From JANNVK01 sp031430435 (lineage in GTDB: Bacteria > Acidobacteriota > Blastocatellia > Pyrinomonadales > Pyrinomonadaceae), in contig JANPBM010000062.1 in NCBI GenBank assembly GCA_031430435.1, forward strand, positions 46,203-110,202: 64,000 bases of DNA, in the 5' to 3' direction. The position numbers and the translations under genes are program-made. The stretch's first letter is position 1. Each line of letters begins with the position of its first letter. Positions 50,020 through 57,640 of this stretch are shown here, piece after piece. Under the pieces are notes generated by a model. It was not told where the DNA came from. It did not search any database and worked only from the letters and a program-made list of their open reading frames with translations.

Positions 50020-50874
50020 TTACTGCTTGCGATTCAGTATTGTATTGTCGAGTAACCGCACTGCCCCAAACCGTGCCGTAACAATGATAAATGCTGTCTG
50101 TTCGTCAATTTTGCCGAGCGGTTCAAAGGTTTCCGCGTCAACCGTCGCGACATAATCAATATCGGCAAGCGGTTCGGTTTCTATTTTATTTCGCACGATT
50201 TGAGCCAAATTCGACCCATTTCGTTCACCGTTGCGAAAGGCGATTTTTGCTTCACGCAAACTTTGATAAATAATCGAGGCTTTTTCGCGTTCTTCCGCCG
50301 TCAATCGTGCGTTGCGCGACGACATCGCCAATCCGTGTTCTTCGCGGACAATCGGTACAATAACGATTTCGGTTTCAAAGCCTAAATCTCGCGTAAGCTT
50401 TTTAATCACAACAGTTTGCTGGGCATCTTTTTGTCCGAAAAACGCAAAATCCGGACGAATTGTGTTGAATAAAATTGCAACAACGGTGGCGACACCGCGA
50501 AAATGTCCGGGACGCGAAGCACCTTCAAAACTTTCGGTTACGCCTTCGACATAGACAAAAGTCGATGCCCCGGCGGGATAAATTTCGGCGACTTCGGGAG
50601 CAAAAATATAATCGACATTATATTCCGCCAACATTGCCGCGTCGGCGGTTAAATCTCGCGGATATTTTGCCAGATCGGCTTTATCGTTAAACTGCGTCGG
50701 ATTAACAAAAATCGAGACAATTACGACATCGCACATTTGCCTGGCTTCGGCAACCAGACGCAAATGACCTTCGTGCAACGTCCCCATGGTCGGCACGAAT
50801 CCGATGAGTTTATTCTCACGACGAAGTTTCCGCGTGAGTGATGCCATTCTTTGTCGGCGGTTGATTATTTCCAT
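50020..50874 (-). CDS. panC: Pantothenate synthetase
   Basis: 284 residues, full length. PanC joins pantoate and beta-alanine with ATP. Motifs: PTMGTLHEGHLRL (HIGH-type), FFGQKDAQQ, and SSRNARLTAEER (KMSKS-type). panB lies 1.3 kb upstream in the same direction, split from it by two small two-gene modules. Confidence 0.95.
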   Translation of the reverse strand: MEIINRRQRMASLTRKLRRENKLIGFVPTMGTLHEGHLRLVAEARQMCDVVIVSIFVNPTQFNDKADLAKYPRDLTADAAMLAEYNVDYIFAPEVAEIYPAGASTFVYVEGVTESFEGASRPGHFRGVATVVAILFNTIRPDFAFFGQKDAQQTVVIKKLTRDLGFETEIVIVPIVREEHGLAMSSRNARLTAEEREKASIIYQSLREAKIAFRNGERNGSNLAQIVRNKIETEPLADIDYVATVDAETFEPLGKIDEQTAFIIVTARFGAVRLLDNTILNRKQ

Positions 50875-51240
50875 TTAAGTTTTTGGGATATATTCAAAAT
50901 CAGGAAACTCCAGTTGCAAGATTTCATTAATTTGTTGTCGCAACGGATTAAGACGAGTTGTTGATGTCTTCCAAACTATTTCCAAATCAACGGAAAAATA
51001 TGCGTGAACGGCGATATTACGAAAACCGATAATTTGTTTCCATTCGACATTCGGGTATTTGTCGCGTAAATCTTTCGGGATTTTTGAACATGCTTCGCCA
51101 ATTATAGTAAGTTGATGCAAAACAGCACTTTGCAAAAGTTCGGAACCTATAAACTGATTCCAATCGGTATTTGTCAAAAACGTTTCGATTGCCTTTGTTG
51201 CTTTAATGATGTCAGTTAAGTAAAGTTCCTCACGCGGCAT
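50875..51240 (-). CDS. hepT: HepT-like HEPN ribonuclease toxin
   Basis: 121 residues; HEPN signature RNIAVHAYF (Rx4HxY) near 82-90. HepT is an RNase silenced by MntA-dependent AMPylation of the Tyr. ATG 51240 overlaps the mntA end by 11 bases, the usual HepT-MntA arrangement. The stop abuts panC. Confidence 0.88.
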   Translation of the reverse strand: MPREELYLTDIIKATKAIETFLTNTDWNQFIGSELLQSAVLHQLTIIGEACSKIPKDLRDKYPNVEWKQIIGFRNIAVHAYFSVDLEIVWKTSTTRLNPLRQQINEILQLEFPDFEYIPKT

Positions 51241-51532
51241 AAATAACCTCTGCTTCTGCCAAAACATATGGTCTGATCAATTCTTTTAACCCTTTTTTTG
51301 GGACTAAATCAACATCGGTTTTTACAATTTCTTCAAGTTCGGATTGAATACTTCCTAATTCAAAAAAACTTATATCTGCTTCCGGCAAAAAATCAACCAA
51401 AAAATCAAAGTCGCTTTCGTCCGTAAAATCACCGCGAACCTGCGAACCGAACAAACTCAGTTCGCGGATTTGATGTTTGCGGCAAATTTCAATAATTTCA
51501 GCCTTTGATTTTCGGATAACTTTCGGAATCAT
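51230..51532 (-). CDS. mntA: MntA-like minimal nucleotidyltransferase antitoxin
   Basis: 100 residues with the polymerase-beta motif GSQVRGDFTDESDFDFLVDF (GSx10DxD). It adds AMP to the HEPN Tyr of HepT. Ends inside the hepT start. Confidence 0.9.
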   Translation of the reverse strand: MIPKVIRKSKAEIIEICRKHQIRELSLFGSQVRGDFTDESDFDFLVDFLPEADISFFELGSIQSELEEIVKTDVDLVPKKGLKELIRPYVLAEAEVIYAA

Positions 51533-51538
51533 ATCAGT

Positions 51539-51838
51539 TTATTGTTTTGTTAAGTTTAACTTGATTCGTATAATTGGTCTTTCCAAATATGCAATAAATA
51601 TCGGCATTACAGGAGCGATTAAAAATAAAAATAAAGCAATAAGTCGCAATATTTCCGACACAAATGTTGTGCCGCCTAACCCAAGTCCGCTTGTTTCTTT
51701 AAAGGTAGTACAAAATAAACAAAAACTTACGCCTTGGGATATTGATGGCGGAAAACAAATATAATCAACCGGCAAAAGTAAGCCTGCCAATAAAATCGGA
51801 AAAGCAACAGCGATTAAAATTTGCTTGCTTTTGTTCAT
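51539..51838 (-). CDS. Small membrane protein
   Basis: 99 residues with two or three membrane helices (ILIAVAFPILLAGLLLPV and LIALFLFLIAPVMPIFIAYL). It starts one base after the stop of the next upstream gene, so it is co-translated. No family recognised. Confidence 0.6.
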   Translation of the reverse strand: MNKSKQILIAVAFPILLAGLLLPVDYICFPPSISQGVSFCLFCTTFKETSGLGLGGTTFVSEILRLIALFLFLIAPVMPIFIAYLERPIIRIKLNLTKQ

Positions 51839-51839
51839 A

Positions 51840-52127
51840 CTACACAACTTTTTGTGAATCTGACAATGCAACTGAAATTACTTCGTCGTTTACGCCGTTT
51901 CGACGCAAACTTTCGATAAATGTCGAAATCTCAGTGTTCGCAAAACGTTGTAAATCTGTCCGCAAACCTTGCCCGATGTAAGTTCGCATTAAGGCTTCAG
52001 AATTTGAAAAACCAAGATGAAGTGAGATTTTACGCAAATCTTCAATCACATCTTCAGGCATTTCTAATTCAATATTTTTCATCGGACGCTCTTTTTTCAG
52101 GCGGTTTTTAAGTTCTTGAAATTTCAT
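51840..52127 (-). CDS. Small hypothetical protein, antitoxin-like size
   Basis: 95 residues: basic N-terminus (FQELKNRLKKERP) and the segment IELEMPEDVIEDLRKISLHLGFSN, which resembles ribbon-helix-helix or small helical antitoxins. It is coupled to the downstream small membrane protein gene (1-base gap). Could be a two-gene toxin-antitoxin module; unproven. Confidence 0.6.
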   Translation of the reverse strand: MKFQELKNRLKKERPMKNIELEMPEDVIEDLRKISLHLGFSNSEALMRTYIGQGLRTDLQRFANTEISTFIESLRRNGVNDEVISVALSDSQKVV

Positions 52128-52170
52128 AGTTAATCTCTTCAAGATTATAACTGAAAACCGACTAATTTAA

Positions 52171-53034
52171 CTACAAAATTTTCTCTAATTCCGCTTTCGC
52201 ATCTTCCGTCAAACCGTAGCTTTCCGCTTCGTTCGGATATTCGCCGCCTTTTACGTCTTTCATCCAATTTTTGATTGCGTCGTCCATCACGTTGCGGACA
52301 TTCGCGTATTGACGCACGAAGCGAGGTTGGCGACCGAAAGTCATTCCGACTAAATCGTGCAGCACCAAAACTTGGATGTCGCAGTCCACGCCCGCACCGA
52401 TTCCGATGGTCGAAATTTTCAGTTCTTTGGTGATAATTGCGGCAACTTCGTGCGGCACAAGTTCTAAAACTATCGCAAACGCGCCTGCGTCTTCGAGCAA
52501 TTTTGCGTCTTCAATCAACCGTTTCGCCGCGTCCGCCGTTCTGCCTTGAACTCGATAACCACCCAATTTATAAACACTTTGCGGCGTTAATCCGATATGT
52601 GCGATGACCGGAATCTCTTCGTCAACCAAACGCTTAACCAACTCGACGCGGTTGCGTCCGCCTTCCAATTTGATTGCTTCCGCTCCGCCGTGTTTCATCA
52701 GCCGAAGCGCGTTGCGGACGGTTTCATCGGCGTTGACGTGATAAGTTCCGTACGGTAAATCGGCGACAACCATCGCTCGTTCGGTTGCGCGTTTGACGGC
52801 AATTAAAGCGGTTTCAATTTCATCCAGCGAAACCGGAATCGTGTTGCCGTAACCGTGAATGACGTTGCCGATCGAGTCGCCGACGAGAATCATTTCCACG
52901 CCCGCTTCGTCCACAATGCGGGCAGTCGGATAATCGTAAGCCGTCAGGCAAACAAGTTTTTCGCCCTTTTCCTTCGCCGCGCGAATCGCGGGTAAATAAA
53001 CTTTTTCGGGTTTGTCGGGTTGTAAATATGCCAT
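52171..53034 (-). CDS. panB: 3-methyl-2-oxobutanoate hydroxymethyltransferase
   Basis: 287 residues, full length. PanB makes ketopantoate using methylene-tetrahydrofolate. Motifs: LTAYDYPTARIVDEAG, LVGDSIGNVIHGY, KLEGG and VIAHIGLTPQS. folK (folate pathway) is directly upstream. Confidence 0.96.
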   Translation of the reverse strand: MAYLQPDKPEKVYLPAIRAAKEKGEKLVCLTAYDYPTARIVDEAGVEMILVGDSIGNVIHGYGNTIPVSLDEIETALIAVKRATERAMVVADLPYGTYHVNADETVRNALRLMKHGGAEAIKLEGGRNRVELVKRLVDEEIPVIAHIGLTPQSVYKLGGYRVQGRTADAAKRLIEDAKLLEDAGAFAIVLELVPHEVAAIITKELKISTIGIGAGVDCDIQVLVLHDLVGMTFGRQPRFVRQYANVRNVMDDAIKNWMKDVKGGEYPNEAESYGLTEDAKAELEKIL

Positions 53035-53052
53035 TTGTTTTTTAATGAAAAA

Positions 53053-53637
53053 TTAAAAATTATTTTGAACTTTGAATTTTGAATTGCTTTCCGCGTTCCA
53101 CCGTTGCACGTTCGATTTATCGGGCGAAGCGTCGAGCAATTCTTGAATCGTCGAATTAAAAATCGGATGAACAACGTGCGGTGCAATTTCCGCCATCGGG
53201 ACAAGGACAAAATTTCGCAGATGCAGACGCGGATGCGGAATCGTTAAAGTCTTGTTTTCCTGTGTTTTATCGCCGTATAAAAGTATGTCGATGTCGGCGG
53301 TTCGCGGTGCTTGTTGAAATTTGTGTCGGCGACCGAGCAAGTATTCAATCCGAATCATGCGTGCCAACATTTGCGACGGCGTAATGTTTGTAACAGTCAT
53401 TTCCGCGACCATATTCAGATATTTGTCGTGATTTTCAACGCCGACGGGATCTGTTTCGTAAATCGCCGAAAGCCTTGAAACGACAAAACTTGCTTCAAGC
53501 AGACCGCGAACCGCAAGCAATAAATTGCCTGCTCTGTCGCCCAAATTTGAACCAAGCGAAATATAAGCTGTAATTATTTCGGTTTCCACGATATTTACGT
53601 TTGTTGATAAGTTAGCTGTATTTTTACGATTTAGCAA
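53053..53637 (-). CDS. folK: 2-amino-4-hydroxy-6-hydroxymethyldihydropteridine pyrophosphokinase
   Basis: FolK, in folate synthesis. Motifs AYISLGSNLGDRAGNL, ETDPVGVENHDKYLNMV, RTADIDILLYG, IPHPRLHLRNFVLVPMAEI. The frame opens with TTG at 53637, but FolK normally begins near ITAYISLGSN, so the true start may be about 16-20 codons further in (a GTG at 53589). 19 bases upstream of panB. Confidence 0.92.
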   Translation of the reverse strand: MLNRKNTANLSTNVNIVETEIITAYISLGSNLGDRAGNLLLAVRGLLEASFVVSRLSAIYETDPVGVENHDKYLNMVAEMTVTNITPSQMLARMIRIEYLLGRRHKFQQAPRTADIDILLYGDKTQENKTLTIPHPRLHLRNFVLVPMAEIAPHVVHPIFNSTIQELLDASPDKSNVQRWNAESNSKFKVQNNF

Positions 53638-53641
53638 GGAT

Positions 53642-54052
53642 TCACGTCGAAGATCGGAAAAATGCTTTCACCTCAGGCTTCATCAAAACGACTAACGCCC
53701 AAACTCCGAAAATCGAACCTGCCGCAAAACAACACGATGTAAGCGGGATGGTCGCCAAAACTGCCGCGCAAATCGCCAAATTTCGATTTCTGCCTTTCAA
53801 CATTTTGATTCCGCCGAAAATAATCACAGGCGCGAGAATCAGGCTGATAATTCCGACGACGGACGGCGTAAAAAATCCGACAAGATAATTATACCGCTCG
53901 TCGTCGTTTGCGAAATCACGATTTAACTTGCCGTTCAAAGTTTGAATCAAAGCCGCCGTTGTTACCGTAATTCCTAAAACCGCGTTGAGCAAACCCGTGA
54001 TGATTAAACCTTTTGCGGGAGTTTTTAATCTTTCGGAAATTTCATTTGTCAT
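53642..54052 (-). CDS. Small membrane protein
   Basis: 136 residues with three membrane helices (GLIITGLLNAVLGITVTTAAL, VGIISLILAPVIIFGGIKML and AVLATIPLTSCCFAAGSIFGVWAL), a layout common in short acidobacterial hypotheticals. Located between folK and cinA on the same strand. Function unknown. Confidence 0.7.
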   Translation of the reverse strand: MTNEISERLKTPAKGLIITGLLNAVLGITVTTAALIQTLNGKLNRDFANDDERYNYLVGFFTPSVVGIISLILAPVIIFGGIKMLKGRNRNLAICAAVLATIPLTSCCFAAGSIFGVWALVVLMKPEVKAFFRSST

Positions 54053-54110
54053 AAAGTTTTTTCGTAAATCGACAAATTTATCAAATCAACCGGGAGTTTT
54101 CAATCAATCT

Positions 54111-55364
54111 TCAATGACTGAATTTTTTCAATAATTGTCGCCGCAGATAATCCAACGCGGTTTGCGAAGCCCGCCAACGAATCAAATATCGGTCGCCGGG
54201 CAACAAAATTTTGAACGATTTGACGTTTTCCGCGTCGGCGTAACCGATGAAAACCGTGCCGACGGGTTTATCGACGCTGCCGCCGCTCGGACCTGCGATT
54301 CCGGTGACGGAGATTGAAAAATCCGTACCTGAATTTTTATTCATTCCGTGAGCCATAGCCTTGGCAACTTCTGCCGAAACTGCGCCGAATTGTTCGATTA
54401 AATCGTTGGACACGTTCAAGTTGCGAATTTTTGCATCGTTGGCATAGCTGATAATTCCTTCGATAAAATAAGCCGAAGAACCCGCCACATCGGTCAAACG
54501 CTCGCAGATTAAACCACCGGTGCAACTTTCCGCGACCGACAAAGTTTTGCCGTTGTCAGCCAAGATTTTGCCGACAATTTCTTCCATCGTTTCGCCGTTG
54601 GTCGAAAAAACCGCAAGACCCAGTTTTTCAACGATTTTCGCCGCCAATTCTTCTAAAACCTCAACCGCTTCCGCTTCATTTTCGCTTTGAGCCGTCAGCC
54701 AAAGTTCGATTTCGCTGCGACTGAAAAGTATCGAAGTTTGGACATTTTTATACGCCGTGTAAATCGGAGCAATCGCTTCGTCAACCGCCGATTCGCCCAA
54801 ACCCGAAACGCGCAAAAGTTTTCGTTTGACAAAAATCTCGCCCGCTTGTTCGCGGATGTGGGGCAAAACAAAGTTTTCAAACATCGGTTTCATCTCGCGC
54901 GGCGGTCCGGGCAAAATCGCGTAAAATGTTGTTTCGGTTGGTTTTACGAGCATTCCGACAGCGGTTCCGTGCGGATTCGGCAAAACTTCGCAACCTTCGA
55001 TTAAAAATGCTTGACGCTTATTTATCTCCGCCGGTTCGCGTTTCATTCGCTCGAACTTTGCCCAAATTGCCGCACAAATTTCTTCATCGAAAACAAGTTC
55101 GCGGTCGGCGGCTTTGGCGGAAACTGTGCGGGTAATGTCGTCTTCGGTCGGACCTAAGCCGCCCGTGGAAATGACAATATCCGAACGGCTCAACGCATCA
55201 CGAATCGCGGTTTCAAGCCGTTGTTCGTCATCGCCGACAACGGTTTTCAGTTTTACTTCGATACCGATTTCGTTGAGTTTTTCGGTCAGCCAAAGACTGT
55301 TTGTATCAGTTTTGGTCGGGGTTAAAAGTTCCGAACCGATGGCGATAATTTCAGCAGACAACAT
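54111..55364 (-). CDS. cinA: CinA, competence/damage-inducible protein (NMN deamidase)
   Basis: 417 residues with an N-terminal MoCF-like domain (IAIGSELLTPTKTDTNS, STGGLGPTEDDITR) and a C-terminal PncC amidase domain (SVAESCTGGLICERLTDVAGSS, VTGIAGPSGG). The two-domain form is full length and has ADP-ribose pyrophosphatase and NMN deamidase activities in NAD recycling. Confidence 0.94.
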   Translation of the reverse strand: MLSAEIIAIGSELLTPTKTDTNSLWLTEKLNEIGIEVKLKTVVGDDEQRLETAIRDALSRSDIVISTGGLGPTEDDITRTVSAKAADRELVFDEEICAAIWAKFERMKREPAEINKRQAFLIEGCEVLPNPHGTAVGMLVKPTETTFYAILPGPPREMKPMFENFVLPHIREQAGEIFVKRKLLRVSGLGESAVDEAIAPIYTAYKNVQTSILFSRSEIELWLTAQSENEAEAVEVLEELAAKIVEKLGLAVFSTNGETMEEIVGKILADNGKTLSVAESCTGGLICERLTDVAGSSAYFIEGIISYANDAKIRNLNVSNDLIEQFGAVSAEVAKAMAHGMNKNSGTDFSISVTGIAGPSGGSVDKPVGTVFIGYADAENVKSFKILLPGDRYLIRWRASQTALDYLRRQLLKKFSH

Positions 55365-55432
55365 AATTTAATGATTTACAGTTCTGTGTAAAAGTGTTTA
55401 ATTTGAAACTAATCCGGTCTCTGTCGGGTATA

Positions 55433-56290
55433 TCATTTTTTATCGTAAATATCGTATAAAACTTCGCTGATCGATTGGCGACTTTTCTCTTTCGACTCGG
55501 TTGTTCGGGTTGTTTGTTCGTCCTTGAAAACCTCGAACAAAGGTGTTTGCATCTGCTTTTCGATTTCCGCAAACTCGCTGTTATCGTTTTTCACGTCGTT
55601 GTGCGCTTCTTCGTGAATGCTTTGCAAAACCTTCTCGTCGTTATTTTTAGTTTCCGGTAACGCTTGCCGCTTTTCTTCTAAAAGCCACATTTCCTTGCGG
55701 CTGGTTTCTAAAATTGCGACGGCGCGATTTCGTCTTGTCCGTTCCAAAGCCCGAACGGCGGCAGACATTTTCGGCGCTTCCGCCGGACTTTGCTCGATTT
55801 TACGCAGAATTTGCGTGTAATGACGAAGTTCGGGCGAGGCAACCAACCGGTTTTTTTCGTCCGAAGTTTCGTTTTCCGTGATATACGCCAAGTATTCGAC
55901 GGCAGTTTTGTGATTTCCGACTTTGTTGTAAAGCGAGCCGAGCGTGAAATACAAAAGCGGCGGCGGATCCGGCATTGCTTGCAGAATCCGTTCACCGCGT
56001 TTGATTACATCTTGTACTTCAAACCCGAACCATTTGCGTTCATCGTCCCGCAAAATGTCGTTAGCAGAAAGAAAAAACTCGAAAATTTCGTGCGTGCCAC
56101 CAAGTTTATGTTGCTGACCGCCGAAAATTTTGTAAAAAAAGAAAACAATTATGCCGAGAAAAAATAATAAAAACATCGGAAAACCCACCGCGTATAACAT
56201 TAAAATTATAACACCACTTACCAAAACGGCTTGAGTTGTTTCCCTTGAATTATTATGATTTTTTAACTTTTCGAGCGAGTCGTTTTTCAC
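55433..56290 (-). CDS. Membrane-anchored protein with helical repeat region
   Basis: 285 residues: two closely spaced membrane helices (about 22-60) followed by a cytosolic helical region with TPR-like character (LLYFTLGSLYNKVGNHKTAVEYL) and a charged coiled-coil tail. Its start is 1 base before the stop of the ferredoxin-domain gene, so the two are co-transcribed. No family recognised. Confidence 0.7.
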   Translation of the reverse strand: MKNDSLEKLKNHNNSRETTQAVLVSGVIILMLYAVGFPMFLLFFLGIIVFFFYKIFGGQQHKLGGTHEIFEFFLSANDILRDDERKWFGFEVQDVIKRGERILQAMPDPPPLLYFTLGSLYNKVGNHKTAVEYLAYITENETSDEKNRLVASPELRHYTQILRKIEQSPAEAPKMSAAVRALERTRRNRAVAILETSRKEMWLLEEKRQALPETKNNDEKVLQSIHEEAHNDVKNDNSEFAEIEKQMQTPLFEVFKDEQTTRTTESKEKSRQSISEVLYDIYDKK

Positions 56291-56923
56291 TTACGGTTTT
56301 TCGGGCGTTTCAGCCGGCTTCGCTTTTCTGCGAGTCGTCGGCTTTTTCGCGGCTTTCGGTTTTTCTTCGGCTTCAACGGTCGGTTCGGCTTGATGTTCGT
56401 CCGGCGTTTTGGCTTTTTTGGCTTCTTCTTCCATTTTCATTCCGACTTCTGCCATCATATCGCGGACTTTTTCACCGATTGTATATGGCAAATTCAGGAC
56501 GGCTGAAAATGAATCACTCAGCGTCAGACTTTCTAATTCAAGGATTTGCGAGATTTTTTCTTGTAACGAAAGTCCGGCAAATTCTTTTTTGAATTGTTCG
56601 AATAAAGTCGGGGTCGGCTCTTCTTTTTTGACTGCGGTCGGCATAGCGATAATTTCTCCGTGTTTTTCCAGTTTTGCTTGACAAGCAAGCCGTTCACCTT
56701 TTTTACGACGCTCTGCGCTCAGATGTTCCAATTCAAGTTTGGTCGGTTCGGAAAGCAATTCGCCGCCTTTTTTTACCAAACACGCGCAACCGTTATAATT
56801 TCCCGTTTGACATTCGCATTCGATTTTTACGCCTAAACGTTTTGCCGCCGCCAATAAATAACTGCCGATCGGCACCACTCCGACCAGATTGTCGGGTTCA
56901 AATTTTAATTCAACTTCATTCAT
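56291..56923 (-). CDS. 2Fe-2S ferredoxin-domain protein with charged tail
   Basis: 210 residues. The first 90 resemble a [2Fe-2S] ferredoxin: cysteines in ECECQTGNYNGCACLV and RLACQAK, fitting the four-Cys pattern. The remaining part is Lys/Glu/Pro-rich with a short helix. The C-terminus (AAKKPTTRRKAKPAETPEKP) is basic. Possibly an electron carrier in a complex. Confidence 0.78.
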   Translation of the reverse strand: MNEVELKFEPDNLVGVVPIGSYLLAAAKRLGVKIECECQTGNYNGCACLVKKGGELLSEPTKLELEHLSAERRKKGERLACQAKLEKHGEIIAMPTAVKKEEPTPTLFEQFKKEFAGLSLQEKISQILELESLTLSDSFSAVLNLPYTIGEKVRDMMAEVGMKMEEEAKKAKTPDEHQAEPTVEAEEKPKAAKKPTTRRKAKPAETPEKP

Positions 56924-56976
56924 TTGTTATAATTCCAAAATCCAAATTCTATCCTGTAAATTAAAGAAACTCTTGA

Positions 56977-57486
56977 CTAACCATAGTTTACAACTGATTT
57001 TACACGCACTCGCGGTTGCGAACCCGAAACAAATTCCGTTTCGTTTTCTTTCTTTTGACATTCTTCGCAAAGCCCCAAAATCCGCAAACTGTGATGTGTC
57101 GGCTTAAACTTAAACGTTTCTGCCATTTCGTCTTGTAACGCTTCGAGTTCGGCAGAAAAAAACTCGATAACTTTGCCGCAATCGGTGCAAATTAAATGGT
57201 CGTGATGGCTGTGTTTATAATGATGTTCGTAATAGGTGATGCCGTCGCCGAGTCGAACTTCTCTTGCCAAACCTGCTTCGGTGAAAAGTTTCAGCGAACG
57301 ATAAACCGTTGTTTGTCCTATACTTGCATCTTCTTTTTGAACAATCCAATACAATGCTTCACTTGATAAATGATCTTCGGTCCGAAGAAAAACTTCGAGA
57401 ATTAAGTCGCGTTGAACCGTTCGCCGCAATCCTTTTTTCTGCACATATTCAAGCAAAATTTCTTTTTCTTCGTGAAAATCCAACAT
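56977..57486 (-). CDS. fur: Fur-family metalloregulator
   Basis: 169 residues. Winged helix (LEVFLRTEDHLSSEALYWIVQKEDASIGQTTVYRSLKLF) and dimerisation domain with HHYKHSHHDHLICTDCGK and a second CxxC (CEEC), so both the regulatory His-rich site and structural zinc site are present. Could be Fur, Zur or PerR; the metal cannot be assigned by sequence. Confidence 0.9.
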   Translation of the reverse strand: MLDFHEEKEILLEYVQKKGLRRTVQRDLILEVFLRTEDHLSSEALYWIVQKEDASIGQTTVYRSLKLFTEAGLAREVRLGDGITYYEHHYKHSHHDHLICTDCGKVIEFFSAELEALQDEMAETFKFKPTHHSLRILGLCEECQKKENETEFVSGSQPRVRVKSVVNYG

Positions 57487-57573
57487 AAAAAGATTCTAAC
57501 ATTTTATACAATTTGTGTGAAGAAAAACATCAATGATGTTTTTAATGTCTCGGAATCGGTTTAAATACGAACA

Positions 57574-57611
57574 GTTAAAGCCGCAACTTTAGTTATAAAG
57601 GCGGCTTTAAC
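57574..57611 (-). terminator. Hairpin after the FG-GAP metalloprotease gene
   Basis: GTTAAAGCCGC and GCGGCTTTAAC form a perfect 11-bp stem with a 16-base loop, 30 bases beyond the stop at 57641. No T-run, so termination is likely but not certain. Confidence 0.55.
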
Positions 57612-57640
57612 ATCAGGAAAAAAAGACAAACAATTTCGCC

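Noticed and set aside
56236..56592. 118-codon plus-strand frame opposite the ferredoxin-domain gene
   Set aside because: Antisense shadow rich in Leu/Phe/Arg, with no ribosome site.
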